DNA of 64,000 bases, from the NCBI RefSeq assembly GCF_023656515.1, contig NZ_JAMOFV010000006.1, forward strand, positions 2,085,243-2,149,242, written 5' to 3'. Under the pieces are notes generated by a model. That model had not been told where the DNA came from. It made no database searches and worked only from the letters and a program-made list of their open reading frames with translations. The position numbers were made by a program, and so were the translations under genes. The DNA is from Clostridium swellfunianum (GTDB lineage: Bacteria; Bacillota; Clostridia; Clostridiales; Clostridiaceae). The first letter of the stretch is position 1, and the number at the start of each line of letters is the position of its first letter. Positions 8,126 to 16,202 of this stretch are shown here, piece by piece.

Positions 8126-9167
8126 TTATTATTCCTCCTTCCTTCAAGATTGCTTTTATTATACCACTATTTTCCTCTTTTGAAACAGCTAATTTACTAA
8201 AAGCATTATTTTTTCCGTTAGTAGTGTACCATTCATCAAGCATTGGATTATTACCGCCAGCTATCCAATCACCTAACTCTTTGCCTATTTCCTCCATACT
8301 TTTTGTAATTACACCATATTGCGTACATAAACATTGAACATGAGGAATTGGTACTTCATCCTTAGGAAAATTACCTTGACCTAAATTATATTTATTCTGC
8401 TCAACATAATCGTCGCACTCATCACGACCAAATCTTTTAACCTGTCTTTCGTAGTGCTGCCCTGATAGCTCCCAATGCACAGATTCTACATAAGGATTTC
8501 TTTTATTGCTTTCCATAGAACTTAGATAAAAGGAATGATTTATACCAGTTCTCATAAGCCTTTGAGCATTATAATCTACTTGCTTATTTACACCTGGATA
8601 AACTGTCTTCCAGTTCCATGGCTTTTTAGCTGCTGGATCCACGTACTTTTCTAGGTCTTTTATCATTTCTAAATAAGACTTCTGCTCTGCTATGCCTTTA
8701 GCTAATATAAAGTTTATGTCCTGCCCCATTTTATTAGTAGATGACCAAATCCTACTTGCTAACCCCTTACCATCCTTATATAAATTACCGCTAATAAGCT
8801 TTAAAACTATGTCCTCAGGTATCGAATAAATTGATTTATATAGCTCCTTAGGAATATCTAACTCAAACTTATCCTCTAGGTATTCAAAGAAAGTAGCTTG
8901 TACAGCGGCTGCAATTTGAGAACTTGTTTTTAGAGCATCCTCATTAAGTTCATAAATATTATTTTCAAGCTCTCTCAATCTGTTCTGCACAACTTTACTG
9001 TAATCATTTAGCCAAGCTTTATTAAATCCTTTAGACTTAGACGCTTTTTTTAATAAATCCTCTGCTACATCCTCATAAAGCTTTTTTAGCTGCTTTGCAT
9101 TGTTCTGAGCAAGCTCTATCTTTTTATTTAGGGCCTCATGAACTAGTTTAAGGTACTCGTTATTCAT
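8118..9167 (-). CDS. Phage minor head protein (Mu gpF-like head morphogenesis)
   Basis: 349 residues from ATG 9167 (MNNEYLKLVHEAL), GGTGG five bases upstream, overlapping the portal stop. Helical N-terminus, then the head-morphogenesis core with NAQRLMRTGINHSFYLSS, RDECDDYVEQ and HVQCLCTQYGV, where conserved Cys and His near the end are typical of SPP1 gp7/Mu gpF proteins. It follows the portal gene directly, the normal place for this procapsid component. Confidence 0.88.
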   Translation of the reverse strand: MNNEYLKLVHEALNKKIELAQNNAKQLKKLYEDVAEDLLKKASKSKGFNKAWLNDYSKVVQNRLRELENNIYELNEDALKTSSQIAAAVQATFFEYLEDKFELDIPKELYKSIYSIPEDIVLKLISGNLYKDGKGLASRIWSSTNKMGQDINFILAKGIAEQKSYLEMIKDLEKYVDPAAKKPWNWKTVYPGVNKQVDYNAQRLMRTGINHSFYLSSMESNKRNPYVESVHWELSGQHYERQVKRFGRDECDDYVEQNKYNLGQGNFPKDEVPIPHVQCLCTQYGVITKSMEEIGKELGDWIAGGNNPMLDEWYTTNGKNNAFSKLAVSKEENSGIIKAILKEGGIINE

Positions 9168-10632
9168 TTGAACCACCAGTATTTAATTGTGGCTGCTCGG
9201 ATTCTGCTGAAGCTATTAATGTAATCTCCTCAAGTATTTCATTAAGGCTCTTTTCAGCGTCTTCTTCATCCGTAAACTCTTTAATATAGCTTCTAATAGA
9301 TCTAACCTTTGTAATTACCTCATCCATTGCTGTTTTCTTTTTATCCTCTTCATCAGCTGGCAATGGATAGTTATGAGTAAATATCAAAGTATACGCTAGA
9401 TTAGACCACTCATTTTTAAATTTATTCTTATAGCAGTATGGAGCTGCCTCTATAATAAAGTTGATTAATTCTTTTAACACAGGCTCCCAATCATTCCACT
9501 TTTCTTCACAGCGTCCAATTAAGTCATTGTACATGTATTTCATTGCCTTAGCACTTGGAATGTTAGATAAATCCTTTATATCAGGCATATCAAGTATATC
9601 TTTCATATCATGATCTAATCTATCAAGGTACGAATTAGCAGCTTCAGCATTTCCCATGTTGTATTCTAATCTTTGGATTACAGCTTGCTTGTTATTGTTT
9701 GCAGCATTATCATCAGTTCTTATAGCATGTACAGCATTAGGTGCTATTGTAAGCTTATTTACATCATCTGGGTTTCCATCAATAATGCTTTCAGCACCGA
9801 ACATTTGAAACTTTAAAGCATCTGCAAAGTCTGAATTCTTCCTATTGTACTGATTTTGCAGCTCCCTTAATTCGTCAACATCGGATTCTCCGAAGCTATC
9901 TCCAAGCTCTCCACCGTTCTTAATAAGCCAACATGGTATTCTAGAAAATCCTGTGGGTTGTGCTTTTACCTCTGTTGGATTTATTAGATCATCACCTTTA
10001 TAAGTTAGCTGCTTGTAAAAAGCTACTACCTCCTTACTATCCTCAGGTTTATCATAGCAATATACATGAATATAATAGATTTTGTCTTTATCGGCTTCGG
10101 TAAAGGCATTAGCTTCATCTTCCTCGAAAAATCTTGCTTCCAGAAGGATACCGTTTTGTTCTTTATAATAAAAATCTTCTATATTCTCATACTTAATAAT
10201 TATAGGCATACCAGGATTGGCTTCCACTCTCAAAAGTACACGTTTTTTGATTGTACTCATTAAAAAAGCCTTTCTAGTATTGTTCCAAAATTTATTCGCT
10301 TCAAGCACATCATCAATAAACTTTCTGAGCTCTTCACATTTATTACTATCATTCATATTATTTGGCTTGAAATTAATAAAAGGCTCATTTCCAAACATGA
10401 ACCTTGCTTGCTTTTTAAGTAACGGTTTAACCTTATTTCTTATGTCCTGAGTGGGAGTATAATCTACATTATCATTCGATTCCCAGCTTTGCCCCAAAAG
10501 AGACTTATCTTGCTTAGCTGCTTTTCCATCTTCACATTTACCTTTATAAAAATGATAATCTGACTTTACTCTCAATCTCTCTTTTTTCTCTGCATCAGAA
10601 AGTTTTAAAAGTGTCTCTTTCACATCTGACAT
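9160..10632 (-). CDS. Portal protein (SPP1 gp6 family)
   Basis: 490 residues. Segments such as KSLLGQSWESNDNVDYTPTQ, IRNKVKPLLKKQARFMFGNEP, ELRELQNQYNRKNSDFADALK and LSNIPSAKAMKYMYNDL are typical of SPP1-type portals. The dodecameric portal is the DNA entry and exit channel and docks the terminase. Directly downstream of terminase large (adjacent, no gap). C-terminus acidic. Confidence 0.93.
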   Translation of the reverse strand: MSDVKETLLKLSDAEKKERLRVKSDYHFYKGKCEDGKAAKQDKSLLGQSWESNDNVDYTPTQDIRNKVKPLLKKQARFMFGNEPFINFKPNNMNDSNKCEELRKFIDDVLEANKFWNNTRKAFLMSTIKKRVLLRVEANPGMPIIIKYENIEDFYYKEQNGILLEARFFEEDEANAFTEADKDKIYYIHVYCYDKPEDSKEVVAFYKQLTYKGDDLINPTEVKAQPTGFSRIPCWLIKNGGELGDSFGESDVDELRELQNQYNRKNSDFADALKFQMFGAESIIDGNPDDVNKLTIAPNAVHAIRTDDNAANNNKQAVIQRLEYNMGNAEAANSYLDRLDHDMKDILDMPDIKDLSNIPSAKAMKYMYNDLIGRCEEKWNDWEPVLKELINFIIEAAPYCYKNKFKNEWSNLAYTLIFTHNYPLPADEEDKKKTAMDEVITKVRSIRSYIKEFTDEEDAEKSLNEILEEITLIASAESEQPQLNTGGSNE

Positions 10633-11966
10633 TAGAATACTGCGCCTCCTTTCTTATTGGTATAAGGGCTAGGCTTAATAACCCCTTTACCTTTGCTATA
10701 AATTTCTTTCTCATATGCTGCTTGATTGAATTGCAGTATAGTATTTACAAAGTATCTGATTGCATCCATAGCATGGTCCATTATTTTAACTGGCTTATCT
10801 TCTCCACGCTGAATTGCTTTTTCATCCCATATATAGGAGAAGAATTCTTTAAATGTGTTGTAGCAATTATCATTAAACAATAATAGCTCATCGGTTAGAT
10901 ATGCTGCTACATTCCTTATTCCCTCAAGTACATCATTTTTAGCTTTTCTAACTGTAAACTTACCTTTTTCTCTTATAAGAGCTATGAAGGATGCTGCACT
11001 TGGGTCTATTACTATTGCCTTAACTTTTCTTTCTCCTACAAATTCCTCTAAATCCTTATAGTATTCAGGATCTGATTTCTGCTTTCCTTTATCTCGACCA
11101 GAGTAATAATACTCATCTACCAAGTACCATTTACCTTCAAACTGGCCCCATAATAGAAAAACAGTTGCGTTTTGAGTACCATAATCGCAACTAACATAGA
11201 ATTCCTTATAAGCTCTTTCAATTGTTTTTACTTTATGCTTAATTTCATCAAACATGTCATAGATAATTCCTTCAGCCTGTACCCATAATCCAAGGATATA
11301 ACGCTTAAAGAATACCCCTGAAAACATACGTCTAAATCTCTGTTTAACCTTTTGTGAAAGGCTTAAATTATCATCCATATCGAAGTGCATATAAAGTATA
11401 TTCTTTTCCTTAGCTTTATCTATAAGCTCTGTTTTAACAAAATGATACGGACTTCCTGGATTACAATTCATAAATATCTTTGCCCCATCTACCGAGCAAC
11501 GTCCTATCATCTGATCAACAAAATTCTGAGGAAACAAAGCTACTTCATCAGCCAAGGCTCCAGCAGCTGTTAAACCTTGCAGCTTATCCTGTGAAGCTTC
11601 ATTGCTAGCATCATACATGTAATATGTATTGTCTCCAATGATAATAAAGTTTTCTGACCTATTGTATTCATACTTAATACCCCATGCTGTTAATATCTGC
11701 TGCATAGGTCCTATAACATTCTTTTTAAGTGAACCTATTGTCTTTCCAGATAGTATAAAGTTTTCTCCTGAAAAGTGCTTTAAGCTCCACCTAAGAAAGC
11801 TGCATATACAAGCTATAGTTTTGCCTGACCTTATAGCTCCATCGGCAATAATTATGTCTCTATCAGCAAATGGTGATCCTTTTTCCCAAAAGAATAAAAG
11901 CTTTTTCTGTTTGAGAGAGAATGGTTGGAACCTAAATCCTTTGACCGTTTTCTTTCGTCTACTCAT
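10632..11966 (-). CDS. terL: Terminase large subunit
   Basis: 444 residues, ATPase plus nuclease for headful or cohesive-end DNA packaging. Walker A-like DGAIRSGKT near residue 42, Walker B ALADEVALFP near 136, coupling SGKT-LKKN region, and RNase H-type nuclease acidic residues in VSCDYGTQNATVFLLWGQ, AIVIDPSAASF and DHAMDAIRYFV. Start ATG 11966 overlaps the end of the small subunit gene by eight bases, showing coupling. Confidence 0.95.
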   Translation of the reverse strand: MSRRKKTVKGFRFQPFSLKQKKLLFFWEKGSPFADRDIIIADGAIRSGKTIACICSFLRWSLKHFSGENFILSGKTIGSLKKNVIGPMQQILTAWGIKYEYNRSENFIIIGDNTYYMYDASNEASQDKLQGLTAAGALADEVALFPQNFVDQMIGRCSVDGAKIFMNCNPGSPYHFVKTELIDKAKEKNILYMHFDMDDNLSLSQKVKQRFRRMFSGVFFKRYILGLWVQAEGIIYDMFDEIKHKVKTIERAYKEFYVSCDYGTQNATVFLLWGQFEGKWYLVDEYYYSGRDKGKQKSDPEYYKDLEEFVGERKVKAIVIDPSAASFIALIREKGKFTVRKAKNDVLEGIRNVAAYLTDELLLFNDNCYNTFKEFFSYIWDEKAIQRGEDKPVKIMDHAMDAIRYFVNTILQFNQAAYEKEIYSKGKGVIKPSPYTNKKGGAVF

Positions 11967-12858
11967 CTATATCATCCTTAAAGAGTTCTTTTATATCTTC
12001 CTCACTCATTGTTGTAGCTTTTATAAATTCTTCTACACCTGACTTATCTGATTCTCCATTTCCACCGCTTATTTTTAACTTCTCAAGCTTAAGCTTTTCT
12101 TTAGTTGCTGTATCTAATAAGTCCATATGATTTGATAGCCAATCTAGTGCTTTCATTTTGTCATAGAGTTTCAATTTCGCACCGTCTTTACCTTGCCCAA
12201 TTTCACTTATTAAAGTTCCATCTACATTTGTCCATGTCCTAAACTTGACTGTATTAACCATCCTAGTCACTTGGTTTCCATCTTCATCTACTACTGGACC
12301 AAAAGCTCCCATAACCGGAACTTCTTCCTGCCCAAACACTACGAAATCAGTTATATCAGCAAAAGCAATATCAATATACTTTTGTATTAAGTCCTGAACA
12401 TCTAATTTTAGTTCATCTCGAAGTTCTCTTAATTGCTTATCTATTTCATTTTTAACAGCCATGTTTTGCCATAGCTTATATGCATTAGCATGAGCATTTT
12501 CATAACTACATTGATAAGCTTTTATATATGCCTTTGTCTTGTTCCTATACTTAACGTAATACATACAAAAAAGCCTTTGCTTAACATTAAGTTCCGGATT
12601 ATCAATCTCAGTAACTTCTGATTGCACAGACTCTTTATTTTTAGTATTATTTTTATTACTTTTCTTTGTTGTACAACTTTCATTCTTTTGTCGTACAACA
12701 TTTATTTTTTCATTCCATTTATCTCTTTGCTTCCATACTGCAACTTTCTTTTCATCTTCATTAAGTATGTTAGCAATTTCTCTGTTTGTTATATTTCCTT
12801 TATGCTCTCTATATATTTCAAATGCTTTATCTCTATCCGGACTTCTCTGCCTTCCCAT
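11959..12858 (-). CDS. terS: Terminase small subunit
   Basis: 299 residues from ATG 12858 with AGGTGA seven bases upstream. N-terminal phBC6A51-type DNA-binding helix-turn-helix (RDKAFEIYREHKGNITNREI, then NILNEDEKKVAVWKQRDKW) followed by the Terminase_2 region (LNVKQRLFCMYYVKYRNKTKA, AYQCSYENAHANAYKLW). It recognises the packaging site and loads TerL. Preceded by a terminator, so the late packaging operon probably restarts or depends on readthrough here. Confidence 0.93.
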   Translation of the reverse strand: MGRQRSPDRDKAFEIYREHKGNITNREIANILNEDEKKVAVWKQRDKWNEKINVVRQKNESCTTKKSNKNNTKNKESVQSEVTEIDNPELNVKQRLFCMYYVKYRNKTKAYIKAYQCSYENAHANAYKLWQNMAVKNEIDKQLRELRDELKLDVQDLIQKYIDIAFADITDFVVFGQEEVPVMGAFGPVVDEDGNQVTRMVNTVKFRTWTNVDGTLISEIGQGKDGAKLKLYDKMKALDWLSNHMDLLDTATKEKLKLEKLKISGGNGESDKSGVEEFIKATTMSEEDIKELFKDDIDE

Positions 12859-12896
12859 TACCACCTCACCTGCCCTAAATGGTTATTAGATTTATT

Positions 12897-12925
12897 TATA
12901 AAAAATGAGCCCATTAAGAGCTCAT
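12897..12925 (-). terminator. Terminator upstream of terminase genes
   Basis: Minus strand ATGAGCTC - TTAAT - GGGCTCAT, 8-bp stem with one wobble pair, then TTTTTTATA. It is one of three related GAGCTC-type hairpins in 12.9-14.7 kb. Confidence 0.8.
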
Positions 12926-12940
12926 AAATAAATTGATATT

Positions 12941-13252
12941 TTAAAAATCTAGTTCTTTAATTATATAAGTATGCCACTCTCCGTTTTCTTTAATATTTTT
13001 TATGTATCCTAAATCTCTAAGTGTATTTTTATATTCAACTACTAATTCATTAGCCATATGGTCTGGATTTCCTTCATAAACATAATTCATCATTTTTCTT
13101 AGAGTTGTTTTACTCCATCCTCTATTATCAACTTTGGAGTCATTTTGTATATATCCATAAGTTCTAACTAAATATTTTCTATAATTTCCTGTAGGATTCT
13201 CCTTTTGTTCTCGTAAGTATTTTAATTTTTTCTCTTTTTGTTCTTGATTCAA
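12941..13252 (-). CDS. Small phage protein, unknown function
   Basis: 103 residues from TTG 13250-13252, with the strong GGGAGGGG six bases upstream. Very charged N-terminus (NQEQKEKKLKYLREQKENP), mixed helical body. It is followed by its own terminator. It overlaps the gene 13179-13529 by 74 bases in another frame. Not recognised. Confidence 0.6.
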   Translation of the reverse strand: MNQEQKEKKLKYLREQKENPTGNYRKYLVRTYGYIQNDSKVDNRGWSKTTLRKMMNYVYEGNPDHMANELVVEYKNTLRDLGYIKNIKENGEWHTYIIKELDF

Positions 13253-13529
13253 GCAAATCCCCTCCCTTATACATAATAACTTCTATAGTAAGATGAGGTT
13301 TCCTGCTATTGTTGAATAATTTATATCTCTTTATCTTCTTCAAAGCGCATCTATCATAACAGTTAGCTATATCTTTGCCTATATAAAATCTGCATATATT
13401 TTTATTGCTTAATCTAAATTTCTTGCAATACTTCTGCTTCTTTACACTCTTTGCTTCTACTGAGTTAATTTCTATCTCTTTCTCTGGTAAAGTAAAAATA
13501 TATTTCTCTAAATACTCTTTTAACCACAT
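13179..13529 (-). CDS. Small basic cysteine-containing protein, unknown function
   Basis: 116 residues, ATG 13529 with AAAGGA upstream. Lys/Arg-rich with cysteines at CKKF, NICRFYIGKDIANCYDRCALKK; could bind nucleic acid or metal. Its last 25 codons overlap the next gene in a different frame, which is unusual and leaves the true end or reality of this ORF less certain. No family assigned. Confidence 0.45.
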   Translation of the reverse strand: MWLKEYLEKYIFTLPEKEIEINSVEAKSVKKQKYCKKFRLSNKNICRFYIGKDIANCYDRCALKKIKRYKLFNNSRKPHLTIEVIMYKGGDLLESRTKREKIKILTRTKGESYRKL

Positions 13530-13569
13530 TTATTTCACATTCCTTTAATAGATTAAATAATTAAATATA

Positions 13570-13597
13570 AAATAAAAAGAGCCCTTATAAGAGCTCA
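13570..13597 (-). terminator. Terminator after DUF2971 gene
   Basis: Minus strand GAGCTC - TTATAA - GGGCTC, then TTTTTATTTT. It lies just past the stop of gene 13613-14542. Confidence 0.75.
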
Positions 13598-13612
13598 AAA
13601 TCTATAAATATA

Positions 13613-14542
13613 TTAATATCTTAGAGGCACTTTTGATTTATTTACTTTAATGTCACTTGAGTTATACCCAATGGACTGTATAAAATTCTTTACCCCTTTC
13701 TCTGCTATATCTATATTATTCTTGGGTCCAATTGTAATAGTTTTTACCGGAAGAAAATTTCCTTTTTCGATTGGCAATTGAATGTACGGTATAATGACTC
13801 CATTACTATTCCGAAATTTGGGGTTTAAGTCTAAATATATATTTGATACTAATCTATACTCTTCCTCATGCTTAAAAGATGGATGCTTGAAAAACAATGA
13901 ATATATTCCCATTTTAAGAATAAATCTTTCAATTAAGTGTTTTCTAATAGTGCGTAAATCACCATCTGGAAGACAAGCGGCATATTTATTATATATATCT
14001 AAAATACCATTTATTTTATCTCTAACTCTCCTAGATTGCTCATATTCGTCATATATAACTTTTCCATGCAAATTTATTATTCTATCTCTATCACATGAAT
14101 GCAATAATTTATAGAAGTCTATTCCTAAATTATATCCGTCAAATTTGGAATAATATGACCACAGCATTAGCGAATCGGGATTTTCAGATAATGATAATAT
14201 GTATGCATTATTAGCCCAGAAGCTAGGATCCCAATTAAATTCATGCTCTGCCATACCTATATAATCACATAATTCATCAAAAAGCTCACTATTTTTAATA
14301 TTCATCCCTTCAATTGTATTTCTCACGCATTCTTTAATATACTTTATTTCTAAAGAATCATTAAGAAAATTTGCCTGTGAAATTCTAAAAGATTTTTCTT
14401 CTAGTATTCCCATTAATCCATTAATACTTGTATAATGGTATAATAAAACACCTTGATAAGCTATCGGAATCTCGTTAGATGATTTCTCGTAATTTTTTAT
14501 TTCATCAAAAATCTCATTAATCAGATAGTCTAAATTATCCAT
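13613..14542 (-). CDS. DUF2971 family protein (accessory, possible defence)
   Basis: 309 residues. N-terminal LLYHYTSINGLMGILEEKSF, the middle LSLSENPDSLMLWSYYSKFD, and EEEYRLV near 230 are the DUF2971 signature. The His-Tyr-Thr-Ser start, Ser-rich strand and Glu motif resemble an ADP-ribosyltransferase-like fold, but that is inference. The gene is not part of phage structure; it sits between terminators, has its own likely promoter (TTGCTA, 17 bases, TATATA) and an inverted repeat just before its ribosome site. It looks like a moron, perhaps acting against other phages. Confidence 0.8.
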   Translation of the reverse strand: MDNLDYLINEIFDEIKNYEKSSNEIPIAYQGVLLYHYTSINGLMGILEEKSFRISQANFLNDSLEIKYIKECVRNTIEGMNIKNSELFDELCDYIGMAEHEFNWDPSFWANNAYILSLSENPDSLMLWSYYSKFDGYNLGIDFYKLLHSCDRDRIINLHGKVIYDEYEQSRRVRDKINGILDIYNKYAACLPDGDLRTIRKHLIERFILKMGIYSLFFKHPSFKHEEEYRLVSNIYLDLNPKFRNSNGVIIPYIQLPIEKGNFLPVKTITIGPKNNIDIAEKGVKNFIQSIGYNSSDIKVNKSKVPLRY

Positions 14543-14553
14543 ATTTTCACCTC

Positions 14554-14575
14554 TTTGTATATTTCTATATACAAA
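14554..14575. promoter_or_regulatory. Inverted repeat overlapping the DUF2971 gene promoter
   Basis: TTTGTATA and TATACAAA, 8-bp perfect arms six bases apart, immediately 5' of the GAGGTG ribosome site of the DUF2971 gene. On the minus strand the right arm contains a TATATA -10-like box 17 bases after TTGCTA. Either a repressor operator or an mRNA hairpin next to the ribosome site. Confidence 0.5.
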
Positions 14576-14681
14576 GTTAAATTCCTGCTAGCAAACAGTA
14601 AAAAACACCAATAACCCTACTACCGCTTTCTTGCTACTATCACCATTGATTGTAATTCCCACCAAGACACCTTAAAAATCA

Positions 14682-14706
14682 AAAAGAGCTCTACTAAGAG
14701 CTCTTT
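14682..14706. terminator. Bidirectional terminator, 10-bp perfect stem
   Basis: AAAGAGCTCT - ACTA - AGAGCTCTTT. A-tract on one side and T-tract on the other make it usable in both directions. It follows the 44-codon zinc ribbon gene. Confidence 0.75.
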
Positions 14707-14714
14707 CATAATAT

Positions 14715-14849
14715 TTAGGATTGTCTATCGTCAATATTTACTTCAATATCTTCGACAAGTATTTCTCCGCAGTTTTCACATATGCTATCATCAAGGTTAT
14801 TTGATGTATACCATATGGTTCCACATTCATTGCATATAAGTTTCCTCAT
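14715..14849 (-). CDS. Small zinc ribbon protein
   Basis: 44 residues from ATG 14849 with GAGGA five bases upstream. Begins MRKLICNECGTIWYTS and has a second CENCG pair, together one zinc ribbon, followed by a short acidic tail. Probably a nucleic-acid or protein-binding phage accessory factor; no family named. Ends just before the 14682-14706 terminator. Confidence 0.6.
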   Translation of the reverse strand: MRKLICNECGTIWYTSNNLDDSICENCGEILVEDIEVNIDDRQS

Positions 14850-15079
14850 GTCTATCCTCTTTCATAACTAAGCATTAACCCATATCTTTTCGCTAATATT
14901 ATATGAGAATAGTCTCCGCTAATTTTAGTATTCGACATTATACTTAAGATTCCTTCAATGCTATTTAATAAAAAAACAGCTGGCATAATACCAACTGAAA
15001 AAAGGAGTTAAGAGATTAAAATTAATAAAATGTTTTAACAAGTTATTTAAAATATGTCCACTTTTTATTACTTTAAACA
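14850..15079. other. Intergenic stretch with terminator
   Basis: 230 bases without a convincing gene. It holds the terminator at 14969-14998. A 45-codon minus-strand ORF crosses that terminator and lacks a ribosome site, so I do not call it. Confidence 0.4.
14969..14998 (-). terminator. Strong terminator after Spo0E-like gene
   Basis: Minus strand CAGTTGG - TATTATG - CCAGCTG with one wobble pair, then TTTTTTTATT. A late transcript from the right must read through it to reach the terminase genes. Confidence 0.8.
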
Positions 15080-15265
15080 TCACTCTATATTTTTTGCAAA
15101 TTTTTCTTTAATAAAGTTATTATATTGATTTAAAGCCGCATTTAAAATTTTGCTTGCAGTTACTACCTCAGGATCTATTAGATTCCCTTGCTTGTCATTT
15201 ATTAATTGGTTTAATTGCTCTCTTAGGATTTCAACATCCTTTAATAAATCCTCTAATTCAGACAT
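15080..15265 (-). CDS. Spo0E-like aspartyl-phosphate phosphatase
   Basis: 61 residues from ATG 15265, GAGGTG six bases upstream. Two-helix pattern LREQLNQLINDKQGNLIDPE then VVTASKILNAALNQY matches the Spo0E family, with Ser-Lys-x-Leu-Asn where most members have SxxLD. Spo0E-type proteins remove phosphate from Spo0A and delay sporulation. A phage copy could steer the host away from or toward sporulation. The Asp-to-Asn change weakens the functional call. Confidence 0.65.
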   Translation of the reverse strand: MSELEDLLKDVEILREQLNQLINDKQGNLIDPEVVTASKILNAALNQYNNFIKEKFAKNIE

Positions 15266-15310
15266 AATCAACACCTCATTATAGGGTTGCCTATCTATGT
15301 TTTCTTATAC

Positions 15311-15339
15311 AATAAAAAGCACTCAACATATGAGTGCTT
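15311..15339 (-). terminator. Terminator, 9-bp perfect stem
   Basis: Minus strand AAGCACTCA - TATGT - TGAGTGCTT followed by TTTATTG. Downstream of the tiny 22-codon ORF. Confidence 0.75.
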
Positions 15340-15406
15340 AATTTTGCCGCTGTTGCCATAGTCCCCACCATGAAATCACAGCGATTAAAAATTTATGGTT
15401 TTTCAT
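15338..15406 (-). CDS. Tiny hydrophobic ORF or small RNA
   Basis: 22 codons: a hydrophobic Trp-rich peptide with the segment FLIAVISWWGLWQQ. No Shine-Dalgarno; a TACAAT box lies about nine bases before ATG, so a transcript would begin near the start codon and stop at the terminator 15311-15339, giving an RNA of roughly 90 bases. It could be a leaderless small membrane peptide or just a small RNA. Low certainty. Confidence 0.25.
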   Translation of the reverse strand: MKNHKFLIAVISWWGLWQQRQN

Positions 15407-15506
15407 ACTATTATTGTATCACATGTTTAGCTGATATTTTTCCCGTTTTCGTCCCGATTTTGTCCCACTATATTGATTTGAATAATATAATACAGCAAAA
15501 TACATT

Positions 15507-15528
15507 ACTGAATAATACGGTGTTAAAT
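15507..15528 (+). repeat. Dispersed motif, left copy of kinase cassette 1
   Basis: ACTGAATAATACGGTGTTAA followed by AT. An inverted near-copy (20 of 22 bases) is at 16555-16576, on the other side of the kinase gene 15599-16123. Related copies flank the second kinase gene. Confidence 0.6.
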
Positions 15529-15598
15529 TACATATTCAATTTTTATTATTGTATCGCCTTATAAGAAAAGTGCGTGGTAACACAGTTTCTGATTATGC

Positions 15599-16123
15599 TT
15601 ATTTTGTGCGATTGTATCCCTCAATTATTAATTGAATATTTTCTGAAATTGCTTTAGTGCCATCAAGATGAAGTATTGGACAAGCTAATGTTTTTGCCCA
15701 TTCATCAATAATTGAAAGATTGCGAGTTCTAACAAATTCTAAAAAACCTTGTTCTTGCTCATACATATCGCCACCTACTAAAACACGTTCTCCATATTGT
15801 TCTAATGACCTGCGTTTCACACGTTCTAAACGTATATCAATCGGGACAGATAGGAATACACCTAATTTATACATAGAACTAATTTTATCACCATAATCAC
15901 CTTTTACAGATGAAAGCACAAATGAATCACATTTCTCTATATCAACAAGCATTAATTCAATCACTGTATCTTTAGAGCGTGGTTTGGAGTAAGGAATTTC
16001 TGATTCTTCAAAGTAATAGTCTTCAACATCTAAATGTTTAATTTTTAGTTTACGAGCCAATTCACATCCTAATGTAGTTTTGCCACATCCATTTGCACCA
16101 AAAATAACAATTCCATTTGGCAT
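15599..16123 (-). CDS. P-loop small-molecule kinase (adenylate/shikimate kinase-like)
   Basis: 174 residues from ATG 16123 (MPNGIVIFGANGCGKTT), with AGGTGG eight bases upstream. Walker A GANGCGKT at residues 8-15; conserved DVEDYYF, LMLVDIEKCDSFVLSSVKGD, lid-like RLERVKRR, GGDMYEQEQGFLEFV. This is the stand-alone AAA-type kinase found scattered in Firmicutes, substrate unknown. It is more GC-rich and unlike its phage neighbours and sits between inverted repeat copies, indicating acquisition as a cassette. It is not needed for phage structure. Confidence 0.8.
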   Translation of the reverse strand: MPNGIVIFGANGCGKTTLGCELARKLKIKHLDVEDYYFEESEIPYSKPRSKDTVIELMLVDIEKCDSFVLSSVKGDYGDKISSMYKLGVFLSVPIDIRLERVKRRSLEQYGERVLVGGDMYEQEQGFLEFVRTRNLSIIDEWAKTLACPILHLDGTKAISENIQLIIEGYNRTK

Positions 16124-16202
16124 TCTATACACCACCTAATATAAATAATCTTCCATTCGCACTTATCTACAGAGCTGCTGCATCCTGGTACCTATTTTTG
16201 TA

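Noticed and set aside
14863-14988. 45-codon leftward ORF between the Spo0E-like and zinc ribbon genes
   Set aside because: It has no ribosome site and its start lies in the loop of a strong terminator hairpin.
15430-15475. GC-richer leftward stretch that reads GQNRDENGKNIS then stop, like the end of a tyrosine integrase
   Set aside because: Too short to prove a remnant; upstream frames are closed and no other integrase motif is present.
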